From positions 152,418 to 216,417 of the forward strand of contig NZ_JAGXJN010000005.1 in assembly GCF_019091455.1 (NCBI RefSeq): DNA of 64,000 nucleotides, written 5' to 3'. Shown here in pieces: positions 1-9,303 of this stretch. Below the pieces are notes generated by a model, which did not search any database, was not told the DNA's origin, and saw only the letters and a program-made list of their open reading frames with translations. The number at the start of each line of letters is the position of its first letter. Within the stretch, counting starts at the first letter, position 1. The translations under genes and the position numbers were made by a program. The DNA comes from Chitinophaga sp. GbtcB8. GTDB taxonomy: Bacteria > Bacteroidota > Bacteroidia > Chitinophagales > Chitinophagaceae.

Positions 1-2423
1 ACCACAACGGCAAAAACAATGTAACACAGGTAAGCCAGCGGGGTTTTCCAGAATGGCGGCAGTATTGTGATCTGTAAACGGATGCCTTCATTATTCCATA
101 CCCCATCTTCATTGGCTGCTTTTACATGCAGCACATAGGTGCCCGGATCCAGGTTAGTATACGTAGCGCGCCGGGTGGTGGCATCGCTGAAAAGCCAGTC
201 TTTATTAAACCCTTCCAGCCGGTAAGCATACTTGTTCTTACCGGTATTGATATAGCTCAGGGCTGCAAAACCTACAGAAAAGTCGTTTTGATTGTACCTG
301 ATCACTATTTGCTTAGTGGTGGCTATGGCTTCTTTCAGAATAATATGCTTGCCGATCTTTTGATTAATGCCCACGGCTTTATTAAATACCTGCAGGCCGG
401 TGAACACAATGACAGGCGGTGTATTATTCCGGCCAATAGCTGCCGGGTTAAATAAATTAAAACCATTGGCGCCGCCAAAGGCCAGCTCGCCGGAAGCGGT
501 GCGGAACCCCGCATTATCATTAAATACATTTCCCTGCAGGCCATCTGCCTCATCAAAATTCCGGCAGGAAACCGTGATATTGTTCTGATGGTTCAACACG
601 CTTATTTGGCTAAGACCATTGGCGGTGCAGATCCACAAACAATGTTCCTTATCTTCCACGATTGAAAAAATGGTATTATCCGGCAAACCATCTGCTACCT
701 TAAAAGCTTTAAAGGTTTGGGTTTGCTCATCAAATACACAAAGCCCTTCCCGGGTGCCAATCCACATCAGGCCCCTGCTGTCGCGGAGCATGGCATTTAC
801 ATTATCATTGCTTAGCTTATGCGTACTGCTCAAAAAGTGTATAAAGGCGCCCTTTGCTTTATCAAACAGGTCAATGCCGTAGGCAGTGCCTATCCACAGG
901 TTGCCGCCCCGGTCTTCTGCTAATGCAGAGATAAAATTGGAGTGAATGGAATTAGGCATATCTACCTTGTTATGGTAGAACACTTTCTTTTCAGGATCAA
1001 ACCGGTCAAGCCCGCCGCCCAGCGTGCCTACCCATAAATTACGCTGGCTATCTTCATAGATCTCCCAAACGCTGTTATCCGCAAGGCTATGCGGGTCTGC
1101 ATCATTGTGCCGGTAATGGGTGAACTTCCCATTTTGATAACAATCCATGCCGCCATAAAAATAACCGATCCAGAGTTTGTCCTGGCGGTCCAGGTACAGG
1201 CTCACCACAACATCGGTGCTAATGCTGTTATCATTATCCTGCTGGTGCCGGTAGCTGGTAAAGCGGTTTGCCCGGCGGTCATAATACATGAGCCCTCCCC
1301 CGTTGGTACCGATCCAGAGATTGCCTTTTTTATCTTCTGCAAAACAGTTAACATCATCATATCCCGGGCCGTTTGCACCCGGCTGCTTCCGGTGAAAGTG
1401 CTGAAACCTTGCCAGGCTTTCCGCGTAATAGCTGATACCGGTTTTAAAGGTGCCGGCCCACATAATGCCCACATCATCTTTATACAGGCAGTACACGGCA
1501 TTTTCTCCCAGGCTGCTTTTATCATCATCCCGGTGCGTAATAAAAGTGCTGCTGAAATCTTTTTTGTTGATGATGTTAATGCCGCCATGATCTGTTCCTA
1601 TCCAGATAAGGCTGTCGTTATATTGTGAGATCGTACGTACGAGATCGTTATTCAAGATGTTGTTCTTTTTAGAGAGCTGGCGCAGTGCCCCTGTTAAGGG
1701 GTTAAAGTAGGTTACGCCCATGCCGGCTGAGTATACCCAGATACCATCCTGCGCGTCATTAAACATGTTCAGGATCCCTGGTTTGCCGCCAAGCAGGTCC
1801 CGCACAGCTATAGAGCGGTAAGTGATACGGGCGGTTGCCGGGTCTATTTTTTCAATGCCGCCATTATCATACAACAGCACCAGCCGGCCCCCTGCATCTG
1901 TTTTCATGTCTGCAATTTTCCCGGGGTGCAGCTTTATTTTACGGCTGCTGCCCTGCCGGTCTACCCGGTATAATCCTGAATCAGCATGTGCAAACCAATA
2001 AGCGCCGCCTGCTTCCGCAATAAAAAGCGCTCCAAAGGTGGGCATGCTCCGTTGATACAGCCAGGAGGCTGCATTGGTAAAAGTTTCTGTACGCGGATCG
2101 TAAAAGTTATTCCCGTTCCTGGTTTGTACAAAAAGCTTATCCCCCGGCGCAGGTGATATGGCAATAATGTAGTCATCTGTGAGGCTGAGCGAATCGGCTG
2201 TATTGTGGTGAAATACTTTACAGGAATACCCATCATACCGGTTTAGCCCATTCATTGTGCCAAACCACATGAATCCCATTTTGTCTTTGTAAATGCAGTT
2301 CATCTGGTTACTGGAAAGCCCCTGCCCTATTCCGATGGTATTAAACCGGTAATTAAACTGGCGTGCAAAAGAAATCTTTGAGCTGGCAAAGAAGAGGATT
2401 ATAAAGCACAATCGTGGAAACAT
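1..2423 (-). CDS. Two-component regulator propeller sensor, N-terminal part (partial)
   Basis: The reading frame is open from an ATG at 2423 to the window edge, giving about 807 residues of a longer protein. Residues 1-20 look like a signal peptide (hydrophobic run, then ISFARQ). They are followed by about ten regulator-propeller (Reg_prop) repeats of the form LWIGTxxGGLxxFD, for example 'GNLWIGTNGGGLMYYD' and 'RNLWVGTLGGGLDRFD'. A Y_Y_Y-type domain follows ('YRLEGFNKDW', 'PGTYVLHVKAAN'), and a membrane segment begins at the window edge. This is the periplasmic half of a one-protein sensor. Members of this class continue into a histidine kinase (often with receiver and AraC-type HTH, the HTCS architecture) or a LuxR-type output; the output lies outside the window. 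No SusCD-like genes are visible beside it. Confidence 0.9.
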   Translation of the reverse strand, partial: MFPRLCFIILFFASSKISFARQFNYRFNTIGIGQGLSSNQMNCIYKDKMGFMWFGTMNGLNRYDGYSCKVFHHNTADSLSLTDDYIIAISPAPGDKLFVQTRNGNNFYDPRTETFTNAASWLYQRSMPTFGALFIAEAGGAYWFAHADSGLYRVDRQGSSRKIKLHPGKIADMKTDAGGRLVLLYDNGGIEKIDPATARITYRSIAVRDLLGGKPGILNMFNDAQDGIWVYSAGMGVTYFNPLTGALRQLSKKNNILNNDLVRTISQYNDSLIWIGTDHGGINIINKKDFSSTFITHRDDDKSSLGENAVYCLYKDDVGIMWAGTFKTGISYYAESLARFQHFHRKQPGANGPGYDDVNCFAEDKKGNLWIGTNGGGLMYYDRRANRFTSYRHQQDNDNSISTDVVVSLYLDRQDKLWIGYFYGGMDCYQNGKFTHYRHNDADPHSLADNSVWEIYEDSQRNLWVGTLGGGLDRFDPEKKVFYHNKVDMPNSIHSNFISALAEDRGGNLWIGTAYGIDLFDKAKGAFIHFLSSTHKLSNDNVNAMLRDSRGLMWIGTREGLCVFDEQTQTFKAFKVADGLPDNTIFSIVEDKEHCLWICTANGLSQISVLNHQNNITVSCRNFDEADGLQGNVFNDNAGFRTASGELAFGGANGFNLFNPAAIGRNNTPPVIVFTGLQVFNKAVGINQKIGKHIILKEAIATTKQIVIRYNQNDFSVGFAALSYINTGKNKYAYRLEGFNKDWLFSDATTRRATYTNLDPGTYVLHVKAANEDGVWNNEGIRLQITILPPFWKTPLAYLCYIVFAVV

Positions 2424-2632
2424 GCAGTCAAACTGGATTTTGGTCAATAACAAGTCGTACCGGGAGGAAGATGGTTGTTCATTATTACTGTTCTGTTCTA
2501 TACTCTCTACGTGCAATCGGTATGATAAATGGCTATGTGGAACCCCTGGTATATCTGTTCCCTCCCTGCAAGGAAAGGTAGGTTTTTTCCCCCTTTATTA
2601 CAACAAACCGGTAAAATGGCCTTCCGGCGCTT

Positions 2633-3205
2633 CTAATTCTTTTTACGTTTCTTATCTGCTGCCTGCTGCAGCTCATGCGGCAAAGGCGCTGCATTGGCTT
2701 TCCGCTGGTTATCTGATGCCCCGGTAACAATTTCCCCGCGGCTGTAAGTTTCCTTTATCATCACCCCGTCCTCATCATACAGGCGCCATTCACCATGGCG
2801 TACGGAGTTGCCTTTGCGCACTACTTCTACCCGGGATTCATCCTGGGTAACAGGATCTATTACCAGCACGGTATCTATTTCCCCTTCAATATCCATGGCC
2901 AGCATATTACCGGCAGCACTGAGCTTGCCGTTGTCATAAAAATATTTGCAGGGGCCATCCAGCACCCCGTTATGGTAGGTTTCCTCAGCAATAAGATCGC
3001 CGGTAACGTTATACTTTCTCCAGATGCCTTCCTTACGGTCAGTCTTATACGTACCTTCCCAGCTGTAGCCGGGCTCTCCACGCAAAGGCTCCACCTGTTC
3101 AACCCAGGGGCCCTGCTTGCGTTTCTTGGCATCCCGCTGGTTGGTTTGGGCCTGTGCATACAGTGCAAAACAGCTGATGGTGATAAGCAGAACGATCTTT
3201 TTCAT
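2633..3205 (-). CDS. Secreted MORN-repeat protein
   Basis: A 190-residue protein. I chose the ATG at 3205 because it begins a clear signal peptide (MKKIVLLITISCFALYAQAQ); a longer frame from 3241 adds residues unlike a leader. The mature part carries MORN_2/YwqK-type repeats: 'KEGIWRKYNVTGDLIAEE', 'LDGPCKYFYDNGKLSAAG' and 'RHGEWRLYDEDGVMIKE'. Such repeats are common in exported Bacteroidota proteins of unknown function. The tail is lysine/arginine-rich (ADKKRKKN). It lies between the propeller sensor and an AraC gene with more than 100 bp on each side, so it is probably a single transcription unit. No enzyme motif is visible. Confidence 0.75.
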   Translation of the reverse strand: MKKIVLLITISCFALYAQAQTNQRDAKKRKQGPWVEQVEPLRGEPGYSWEGTYKTDRKEGIWRKYNVTGDLIAEETYHNGVLDGPCKYFYDNGKLSAAGNMLAMDIEGEIDTVLVIDPVTQDESRVEVVRKGNSVRHGEWRLYDEDGVMIKETYSRGEIVTGASDNQRKANAAPLPHELQQAADKKRKKN

Positions 3206-3328
3206 AGGTTCCTGGTTTGTGGTTCGTATGCAAAATAACAATTTAGGCCAGCTTAACCAATAACACGGTTATGTACCTAAAATGGGGTTGATAACGATGC
3301 TGTTATGCGTGGGGCAGCCAGGTCTGCT

Positions 3329-4153
3329 CTATAAACAGCTCTTCTTTTGCGCAGTTAATTCAGTGGGTGTATAACCAAAATGCTTTTTAAAAATGTAGGT
3401 AAAATGTGACAGGTTCTCAAAACCCGCCTCTACATATACTTCGGAAGGTTTTCTCTTTTTTTCGCTGAGCTGGTAATGGGCCAGCTCCAGCCGCTTTTGC
3501 GTAAGCCATTTTTGCGGCGTTGTGTGGTACAGGTTCTTAAAATCGCGTTTAAAAGTGGTGAGGCTGCGCCCGCTGAGGTAGCTGAATTTATCGATGGTCA
3601 TATTGAACATATAGTTCTGCTCCATAAAACTGGCCAGGTCTATTTTGCCCGGCTTATCAAAATTGGCCAGCAAACCATCAATATTTTTATCAATTAAACG
3701 AAGGATGTTAACGGCTTCTTCAATCTTTATAGTGATCAGGTTTTCCGGCACCAGCACTTTCAGATCAAAATAAGGCAGCATGGATGCCAGGCAGTTTTCC
3801 AGCAGCGGATGTTTATCAAAAATGCGGATCTTATGCGGGTACACCTGGCCCGGTGCAGGTTTGTTCTTAGCATAAAAATCCTGCAAACGCTTTATGGTAA
3901 AGTGCATGGCAATGGCCTTATGGGGCAAGCCATTCTTTGCATAATTAATGTTGGTGGCTAGCTGGTTGCGCGGAAATAAAAAGATATCGCCGGCTTTGAA
4001 TATATAAGTACTGTCTGCCAGCACGATCTTTGTTTCACCTGAAATGATCCATACCAGGGAATGATGTTCCAGCTGCACTTCTGCTCTGAAAGTTTTTTCT
4101 TCTATGCAGGACAGCTTAATGTCGGTGCTTAAATAACGCGTTTTATCAATCAT
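3329..4153 (-). CDS. AraC-family transcriptional regulator (paralogue of 12745-13566)
   Basis: A 274-residue protein. The N-terminal half is a cupin-like sensing domain ('GETKIVLADSTYIFKAGDIFLFPRNQ'). The C-terminal ~100 residues are a two-helix AraC/XylS DNA-binding domain ('LSGRSLTTFKRDFKNLYHTT', 'EAGFENLSHFTYIFKKHFG'). It lies 62 bp downstream of an SDR gene on the same strand, so it is plausibly cotranscribed with and controlling it. It is strikingly similar to the AraC protein at 12745-13566 over its full length, including 'KPGKIDLA-FME-NYMFNM' and 'GRSLTTFKRDFK'. That protein also sits next to an NAD(P)-dependent reductase gene. The ligand is unknown. Confidence 0.88.
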   Translation of the reverse strand: MIDKTRYLSTDIKLSCIEEKTFRAEVQLEHHSLVWIISGETKIVLADSTYIFKAGDIFLFPRNQLATNINYAKNGLPHKAIAMHFTIKRLQDFYAKNKPAPGQVYPHKIRIFDKHPLLENCLASMLPYFDLKVLVPENLITIKIEEAVNILRLIDKNIDGLLANFDKPGKIDLASFMEQNYMFNMTIDKFSYLSGRSLTTFKRDFKNLYHTTPQKWLTQKRLELAHYQLSEKKRKPSEVYVEAGFENLSHFTYIFKKHFGYTPTELTAQKKSCL

Positions 4154-4215
4154 AACGGATCCACCTCTAAGCTACAAAAAACAAAGGGCTTGCTAATCAT
4201 TTATGCCGGCAGGTT

Positions 4216-5247
4216 TCAATCTGCCGTAAACGTTAGCCCGGTCAGCTCCTCGCTCAATGTCCACAATTTTTTTGCATTTTCTGCACTTACCGAATAAGGC
4301 ATTACCCCACGCAGGGTTAACGGCTCATTATACTGATGCTCAATATTGCCAAGGTCCGGCTCCGCCACATCCGCATTTTCACAATACACACCGCCAATGT
4401 TCTTTAACAACGAGCTGGTAGCGCACCAAAGGGTGGTGGCAGCTCCCTGTGGAATGGTCTTTAGCTTCTTTGCCACTTCCGGGAATATATTTCCATCTGC
4501 ATCAAACATTCCCATTTGCTGAAACAGCGCTATGGGCGCATCTCTTCCCAGGTCAGTGCCATTTACTGAACCGGGGTGCAGTGAATAGGCCCGCACACCA
4601 GATGCCTGCCCGCGATGATCCAGCTCCACGGCAAAAAGATTATTGGCGGTTTTAGATTGTCCATAGGCTGATAACGTTTCATATTCCCGGTGCTCAAAAT
4701 TGGGATCCTCAAAATTGAACGGCGCTATCTGGTGCCCATAGGACGATACATTGACAACCCTTGCGCCACGGGCCTTTTTCAGGGCAGGCCAAAGCCTGGC
4801 AGTGAGCTGGAAATGGCCCAAATGATTGGTGGCTAATTGCGATTCATAGCCCCGCGCATCGCGCTGTAAAGGTACCCACATAATACCTGCATTATTAATG
4901 AGCAAATGAAGCGGGCTGCCGGTGGCCAGGAATTGCGCTGCAAATGCATCGATCGATACCGGATCCATGAGGTCCATTACTGCAATGGTAACCTGCCCTA
5001 TGCCTGCCAGGTTCTTTGCGGCCTTGTTGCGGTCGCGTGCAGGCACTATTACCTTAGCGCCTGCTGCTGCCAGCTGGCTAACGGTTTCCAGCCCTATGCC
5101 GGCATAACCGCCGGTTACGATGGCTGTTTTGCCAGTAAGGTCCATTCCCTTCATAACATCTGTTGAAGTTGAAGTGGCTGCAAACCCGGATCCGGTGGGC
5201 TTTTGCAGGGCTCCATTATAGTTGCTTGTGTTTGTTAGCTGTTCCAT
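4216..5247 (-). CDS. Short-chain dehydrogenase/reductase (retinol-dehydrogenase-like)
   Basis: A 343-residue NAD(P)-dependent oxidoreductase. It shows the cofactor motif TGGYAGIG (residues 45-52), NNAG (119-122), an active-site serine in 'VNVSS' (about 169-170) and Y196-x3-K200. It is longer than a classical 250-residue SDR because of about 35 extra N-terminal residues rich in Ser/Thr/Asn and a C-terminal extension, as in retinol-dehydrogenase/protochlorophyllide-reductase-like members. The substrate cannot be read from sequence. The upstream region holds a -7 box and two direct repeats of AraC type (5273-5338), and an AraC gene follows downstream, so the pair looks like a self-contained inducible unit. 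Confidence 0.88.
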   Translation of the reverse strand: MEQLTNTSNYNGALQKPTGSGFAATSTSTDVMKGMDLTGKTAIVTGGYAGIGLETVSQLAAAGAKVIVPARDRNKAAKNLAGIGQVTIAVMDLMDPVSIDAFAAQFLATGSPLHLLINNAGIMWVPLQRDARGYESQLATNHLGHFQLTARLWPALKKARGARVVNVSSYGHQIAPFNFEDPNFEHREYETLSAYGQSKTANNLFAVELDHRGQASGVRAYSLHPGSVNGTDLGRDAPIALFQQMGMFDADGNIFPEVAKKLKTIPQGAATTLWCATSSLLKNIGGVYCENADVAEPDLGNIEHQYNEPLTLRGVMPYSVSAENAKKLWTLSEELTGLTFTAD

Positions 5248-5272
5248 GAGTGTAGTATTATTTTTACTGCAA

Positions 5273-5338
5273 CAAAGGTAGCACGGGCAGGATTTGAGGG
5301 TTTTGTTTTAAAGGCCTATTTCTTTTGTTTTAAAGACC
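5273..5338 (-). promoter_or_regulatory. Promoter -7 box with two 16-bp AraC-type direct repeats
   Basis: On the minus strand TACCTTTG (5280-5273) matches the Bacteroidota -7 consensus TAnnTTTG. On the plus strand TTTTGTTTTAAAGGCC (5301-5316) and TTTTGTTTTAAAGACC (5323-5338) differ at one base and are 22 bp apart, about two helical turns. If transcription starts near 5269, the repeats centre near -40 and -62. That is the geometry expected for an AraC-family activator. No good -33 TTG is visible, which also fits an activator-dependent promoter. The likely binder is the AraC protein at 3329-4153 (inference). Confidence 0.55.
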
Positions 5339-5348
5339 GGCTTTTTAC

Positions 5349-5379
5349 AAAAAAAAGGCCGCCTCAAAATGAGACGGCC
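5349..5379 (-). terminator. Rho-independent terminator of the chitinase gene
   Basis: The arms at 5357-5366 and 5370-5379 form a 10-bp stem with one G-U pair and a 3-nt loop. On the minus strand the stem is followed by eight U residues (5356-5349). It lies about 30 bp after the chitinase stop codon. Confidence 0.85.
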
Positions 5380-5406
5380 CATAAAACTTCAATGGAATAA
5401 GGCTGC

Positions 5407-7818
5407 TTATTCTACCACCACTTTCTTAGTAGTGTTACCTAATGAAATAATATAAATGCCTTTAGGCCATTTGGAAATATCTATCTGCAGCTGGTTAGCA
5501 TTGCCGCCAAGCCTTGACTGGTATACTTCACGGCCGGTAAGGCTATAAACCTTTAATAAGGATTGTGCAGCAGCACCTTTATACTGCACGGTAAGGATGT
5601 TGGTAGCCGGGTTAGGAGAAACGCCTAAGCTGAACTGGGATTTACCATTCGTACCATCTGTTACCGTGTTAGGCAGGGCAGCTGTTTTCCGGGCTGCCAG
5701 TGCAGGAGCGGCTGTATACACTTCAAACTCCCAGATAGAATAACCATACGGCGTAGCTCTTTGCACCCCCTGCATTCTTACATAACGGGCGTTAACAGCC
5801 GGGAAGCTAAGATCTTCCGTACCACCGGCGCCGGCGGTTACTGCTTTCTGAGCCGTCCAGGTTACATTATCCGTAGAGGTTTCAATGCGATAAGCGGTAG
5901 CATATGCATTCTCCCATTTCAGCACCACTCTTGAAACAGATTGTACACTACCCAGGTCAGCGGCTATCCATTCATTATCCGTATAGGCGGATGACCAGCG
6001 GGTGGTAGCAGCATCACCATCAAAAGCTTTGGATGCTTCAAAACCGGCTTCTTCTACAGAAGATGCAGAGATGGTTTTGTTAAGGGCAATGTTATCTGCT
6101 GCTAATGCGAAGTTGATCCAGTTAAGGTTAAATTCAGCATTATCAACCACAATGCGCAATACCTTGGTACCAGCGGTTAAAGCCGGTGTGGTTACGCTAA
6201 CGGTTGACCAGGTTTGCCAGTCGCCGGTATTGGGTATGGCAATGGTGCCAATGGTTTGACCATCCAGCTCAACATGGAATGACTTGCCGGCAGCATTGGC
6301 AGCTACCCTGGCCTGCAGGGTGTAAGCGCCTGCTGTGGCCACATTCACTGTGTATTCAAACCATTCGCCCGCCTGTACATAACCCAGGTTATAACCGCCT
6401 TCTGTGCAGGTTTCAACATCCACCGCTTCAGTAGTGCGGTACTGGCCGCCCATATTGGTGGGTGTTAAGTCGTGATAAGCCACACCTTCGCCGCCATTAT
6501 CATAATTCTCTGCTTCTATTTTGCCGGGAACAGCCCATTTGGTGCCACCATAAGGCGTTTGAGCAACAGCGGTTGCGCCATATACTTCCAGCTCATAAAT
6601 AGAAATGCCATAGGTAGTAGCCCTTGTTACGCCAAAGATCCTTACATAACGGCCGCTGGCAGTTAAGCCGGTGTTGTCATTCACCAGGGAAGTATTACCG
6701 GTAACGGATTTAACGCGGTTCCATACACTACCGTCTGCTGATACTTCAATACGGTAAGCGCTGGCATAAGCAGCCTCCCAGGTAATTTTAACGCGGTTAA
6801 TATCATATACAGCGCCCAGGTCAACAGATACCCATTGTGAATCTGCAAATGTAGATGACCAGCGGGTGCCATAGCTGCCATCTGTAACGTTGGCGGCTAC
6901 TACGCTGGTAGTGGTATTGGCTTCTGTAGTGGAAGCAGTGGCAGGCTTGCCGCTGGCCAGGTTCTGTGGCACAGGATTATTGCCGCCACCCTGGCATACG
7001 TTGCCTAAGGTGTTGTAAATAGCATTGATATCGCCATACTCAGAAGCAATATCCCAGATCATGATACCACCTGCGGTTGTTTTAGCCAGGTTAGCTTTGC
7101 GGATATGCTCTGCGCTGTTATTATCTGCGCTGTAAAAAGGCACACCCAGCATTCTTTTGTTCTGCGGTACGCCGCGTGAGGTCCAGTAAGCCATGGAGCT
7201 GCTGGCCAGCGCATCGCCACCGTAACACATAATGTTCACCAGGTCTAACATGGTTACGTTATCATAGTTGTTGCCATTGTTATTGGCGCTTTCTGATACC
7301 GCTGCGGTGAACAGCTTACCCATGCTATGCAAACGATTGCCTAAAGGGACAGCCAAAGCATTCCACCTTGCTTTTGTAGTGGGATATTCCCAATCCAGGT
7401 CAATACCATCCAGGTTGTACTGCGTAACCAGGTTGGCGCAGGCATTTACCATGTTGTTGATGGAGGTTGAATTAGTGGAGATGGCTTCAAAAGGCGTATT
7501 GCTGGGTGAAGAGCTTAACCAGCCGCCGATTGACAACAGTATTTTCACATTGGCTGCATGGCCGCGGGTTACCAGATCCCGCAGCGTGGAAGCGCCGTCC
7601 ACACCGCCAATATTACCATCGCTGCCAGGAATGGCAAATGCATAACAGATGTGCGTGTACTTGCTGTAATCAACTTTTGATGGTGAGTTAATGTAATAAT
7701 TACCACCGGCTACCCAGGATGGATAATACCCTACTATGTTATAGCAGGATACCTGTGCAAAGGTAGCTCCTGATAAAGTCAGGAGGGCAAAGAGAAAGAG
7801 TAGTTTAATTTTTTGCAT
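5407..7818 (-). CDS. Secreted GH18 chitinase with CBM32-CBM6-CBM32 and T9SS sorting tail
   Basis: An 803-residue protein; the start at 7818 begins the signal peptide MQKIKLLFLFALLTLSGATFAQ (a longer frame from 7866 reads poorly). Residues ~25-285 are a glycoside hydrolase family 18 barrel with the DxxDxDxE motif 'DGIDLDWE', proton donor E144. Then come an F5/8-type (CBM32-like) domain (~295-430), a CBM6-like domain (~440-580, 'GKIEAENYD'), a second F5/8-type domain (~590-715), and a C-terminal type IX secretion sorting domain (~735-803, 'SPNPATNILTV' ... 'KGIYIISL'). It should hydrolyse beta-1,4-GlcNAc chains outside the cell. The GH18 domain is short, closer to bacterial endo-N-acetylglucosaminidase-like members, so endoglycosidase activity is an alternative. 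A clean terminator follows. Confidence 0.92.
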   Translation of the reverse strand: MQKIKLLFLFALLTLSGATFAQVSCYNIVGYYPSWVAGGNYYINSPSKVDYSKYTHICYAFAIPGSDGNIGGVDGASTLRDLVTRGHAANVKILLSIGGWLSSSPSNTPFEAISTNSTSINNMVNACANLVTQYNLDGIDLDWEYPTTKARWNALAVPLGNRLHSMGKLFTAAVSESANNNGNNYDNVTMLDLVNIMCYGGDALASSSMAYWTSRGVPQNKRMLGVPFYSADNNSAEHIRKANLAKTTAGGIMIWDIASEYGDINAIYNTLGNVCQGGGNNPVPQNLASGKPATASTTEANTTTSVVAANVTDGSYGTRWSSTFADSQWVSVDLGAVYDINRVKITWEAAYASAYRIEVSADGSVWNRVKSVTGNTSLVNDNTGLTASGRYVRIFGVTRATTYGISIYELEVYGATAVAQTPYGGTKWAVPGKIEAENYDNGGEGVAYHDLTPTNMGGQYRTTEAVDVETCTEGGYNLGYVQAGEWFEYTVNVATAGAYTLQARVAANAAGKSFHVELDGQTIGTIAIPNTGDWQTWSTVSVTTPALTAGTKVLRIVVDNAEFNLNWINFALAADNIALNKTISASSVEEAGFEASKAFDGDAATTRWSSAYTDNEWIAADLGSVQSVSRVVLKWENAYATAYRIETSTDNVTWTAQKAVTAGAGGTEDLSFPAVNARYVRMQGVQRATPYGYSIWEFEVYTAAPALAARKTAALPNTVTDGTNGKSQFSLGVSPNPATNILTVQYKGAAAQSLLKVYSLTGREVYQSRLGGNANQLQIDISKWPKGIYIISLGNTTKKVVVE

Positions 7819-8369
7819 GATGACATTTGTTTTTGTGAATGTTACGGTTCGTGTTTGTATCAGCATTTTGCTGATGATGTATAAGAAGAAGTTTTGTGCA
7901 ATAAACGGCCGGCACCAACGGCGGAGCGTTGATGAATAAAATCCGGATGTGCAGTGATAAGGAAGCGGCAGATCCCTGCCGGGGACAATACATTGCCCTA
8001 TTGCCGGTCTTCCCCATTGATGAAATGCGGAGCCGTTAATAGATGACGTGGTCCATAAGATCCATGTAAATGCCCTGCGCAGAACTACTGTCCTAAAGCA
8101 GCTGCCAGGATTAATGTACGATGGCTAATGCCGGTTTTTCACATTGGCTATTTTAAATGAAAGTTTAGGTTTTCAAAAAGTACAGGACATGATTTATGAG
8201 AGCAACAAATCCTATTTCGTACTAATTTATGGTTTTCATATTATAAAAATATACCTAATCTGTATGCTTTACAATACGACATATATCCTATAACAAGATC
8301 TCTTTACAAAAAGGGAAAATGGCTGCAGGGGCTTATTTTGCAGAACTTATTGAGGAAGCGGGGGTTATG
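7819..8369. other. 551-bp intergenic region upstream of the chitinase
   Basis: No gene is supported here. The half nearer 8369 is AT-rich (about 8150-8310) and could hold the chitinase promoter and regulator sites. I found no clear TAnnTTTG on the minus strand, no large inverted repeat and no conserved RNA. Short frames in the region lack leader or domain features. Confidence 0.5.
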
Positions 8370-9284
8370 CTAATTAAAGGATTGCCGGAACGCAACCGGC
8401 GATACATTTGTTTTTTGCTTAAACAGCTTATTGAATGATTGCGGATGCTCAAACCCAAGCTGGTACGCTATTTCAGCAACCGTTTGATCACTGGTGCTGA
8501 GTACTTCCTTGGCTTTTTCAATGAGCTTACTGTGTATATGCTGTTGCGCGTTTTGGCCGGTAAGCTGCCGCAGCGTATCACTTAAATAACCCGGTGACAC
8601 ATTGAGCTGCGCAGCCAGGCTTTTTACGGTTGGCAGGCCCTGCCCGTTTGCATTATTAAAATGCGCATTTAGCAGCTCCTCCATTTTTGAAAGCAAACCG
8701 GTACCGGCGCTTTTGCGGGTAATAAACTGCCGGTTGTAAAAACGGTTACTATAGGTTAACAGCAGCTCTATATGGGATACCATTACATCCTGGCTGAACG
8801 GATCAATATTCAACCGGTATTCCTGCTGTATGCTGCTAAAGATATTTTCAATAGTGGCTTCTTCCTTTTGGGAAAGATACAGCGCCTCATTGCTGGCATA
8901 GTTGAAAAATTCAAAATCCTTTATGTGCTTACCCAGCGGGTAATTGCGTATAAAATCAGGATGGAACAGGATCATGCAGCCGGAACGTGGCCGGTCCGAA
9001 GGTTCCTCCTCATAACACAGCTGGCCGGGTGCAATGAAGGTCATAACCCCTTCATCAAAATCATAATACTGCTGGCCATAACGCATTTTACCATTAAAGT
9101 CTTTCTTAATGGCTACCATATAAAAATTAAAAATAAACCCCGTACTATAGTCGATAGCATCATTACTGAGATCACTAAAGCGTACAATGCTCACCAGCGG
9201 ATGCTCCGGGCCCGGAAGCCCCAGGCCGCGGTGCAGCTCACTGATGGAATTGAGTATGGCCACCTGTTTATTTCCCTTTTTCAT
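8370..9284 (-). CDS. AraC-family transcriptional regulator
   Basis: A 304-residue regulator. The N-terminal ~180 residues form a cupin-like ligand domain ('YYDFDEGVMTFIAPGQ'). The C-terminal ~100 residues are the AraC HTH pair ('TVKSLAAQLNVSPGYLSDTL', 'EIAYQLGFEHPQSFNKLFK'). It lies 19 bp downstream of the zinc alcohol dehydrogenase on the same strand, so the two are probably one operon and this protein probably regulates the dehydrogenase, as is common for aldehyde-stress regulators of this type. The effector is unknown. Confidence 0.88.
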   Translation of the reverse strand: MKKGNKQVAILNSISELHRGLGLPGPEHPLVSIVRFSDLSNDAIDYSTGFIFNFYMVAIKKDFNGKMRYGQQYYDFDEGVMTFIAPGQLCYEEEPSDRPRSGCMILFHPDFIRNYPLGKHIKDFEFFNYASNEALYLSQKEEATIENIFSSIQQEYRLNIDPFSQDVMVSHIELLLTYSNRFYNRQFITRKSAGTGLLSKMEELLNAHFNNANGQGLPTVKSLAAQLNVSPGYLSDTLRQLTGQNAQQHIHSKLIEKAKEVLSTSDQTVAEIAYQLGFEHPQSFNKLFKQKTNVSPVAFRQSFN

Positions 9285-9303
9285 TTTATTAAAATTAGCG
9301 CAA

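Noticed and set aside
1089..1628. 179-residue plus-strand frame opposite the propeller sensor
   Set aside because: It is antisense to clear Reg_prop repeats; its hydrophobic composition reflects the complementary codons.
2422..2727. Plus-strand frame of about 100 residues overlapping the starts of two minus-strand genes
   Set aside because: It crosses the end of the MORN-repeat gene and the start region of the propeller gene, with no leader or domain; a shadow frame.
7819..8017. 70-residue minus-strand frame upstream of the chitinase
   Set aside because: It overlaps the chitinase start, with no leader or conserved features.
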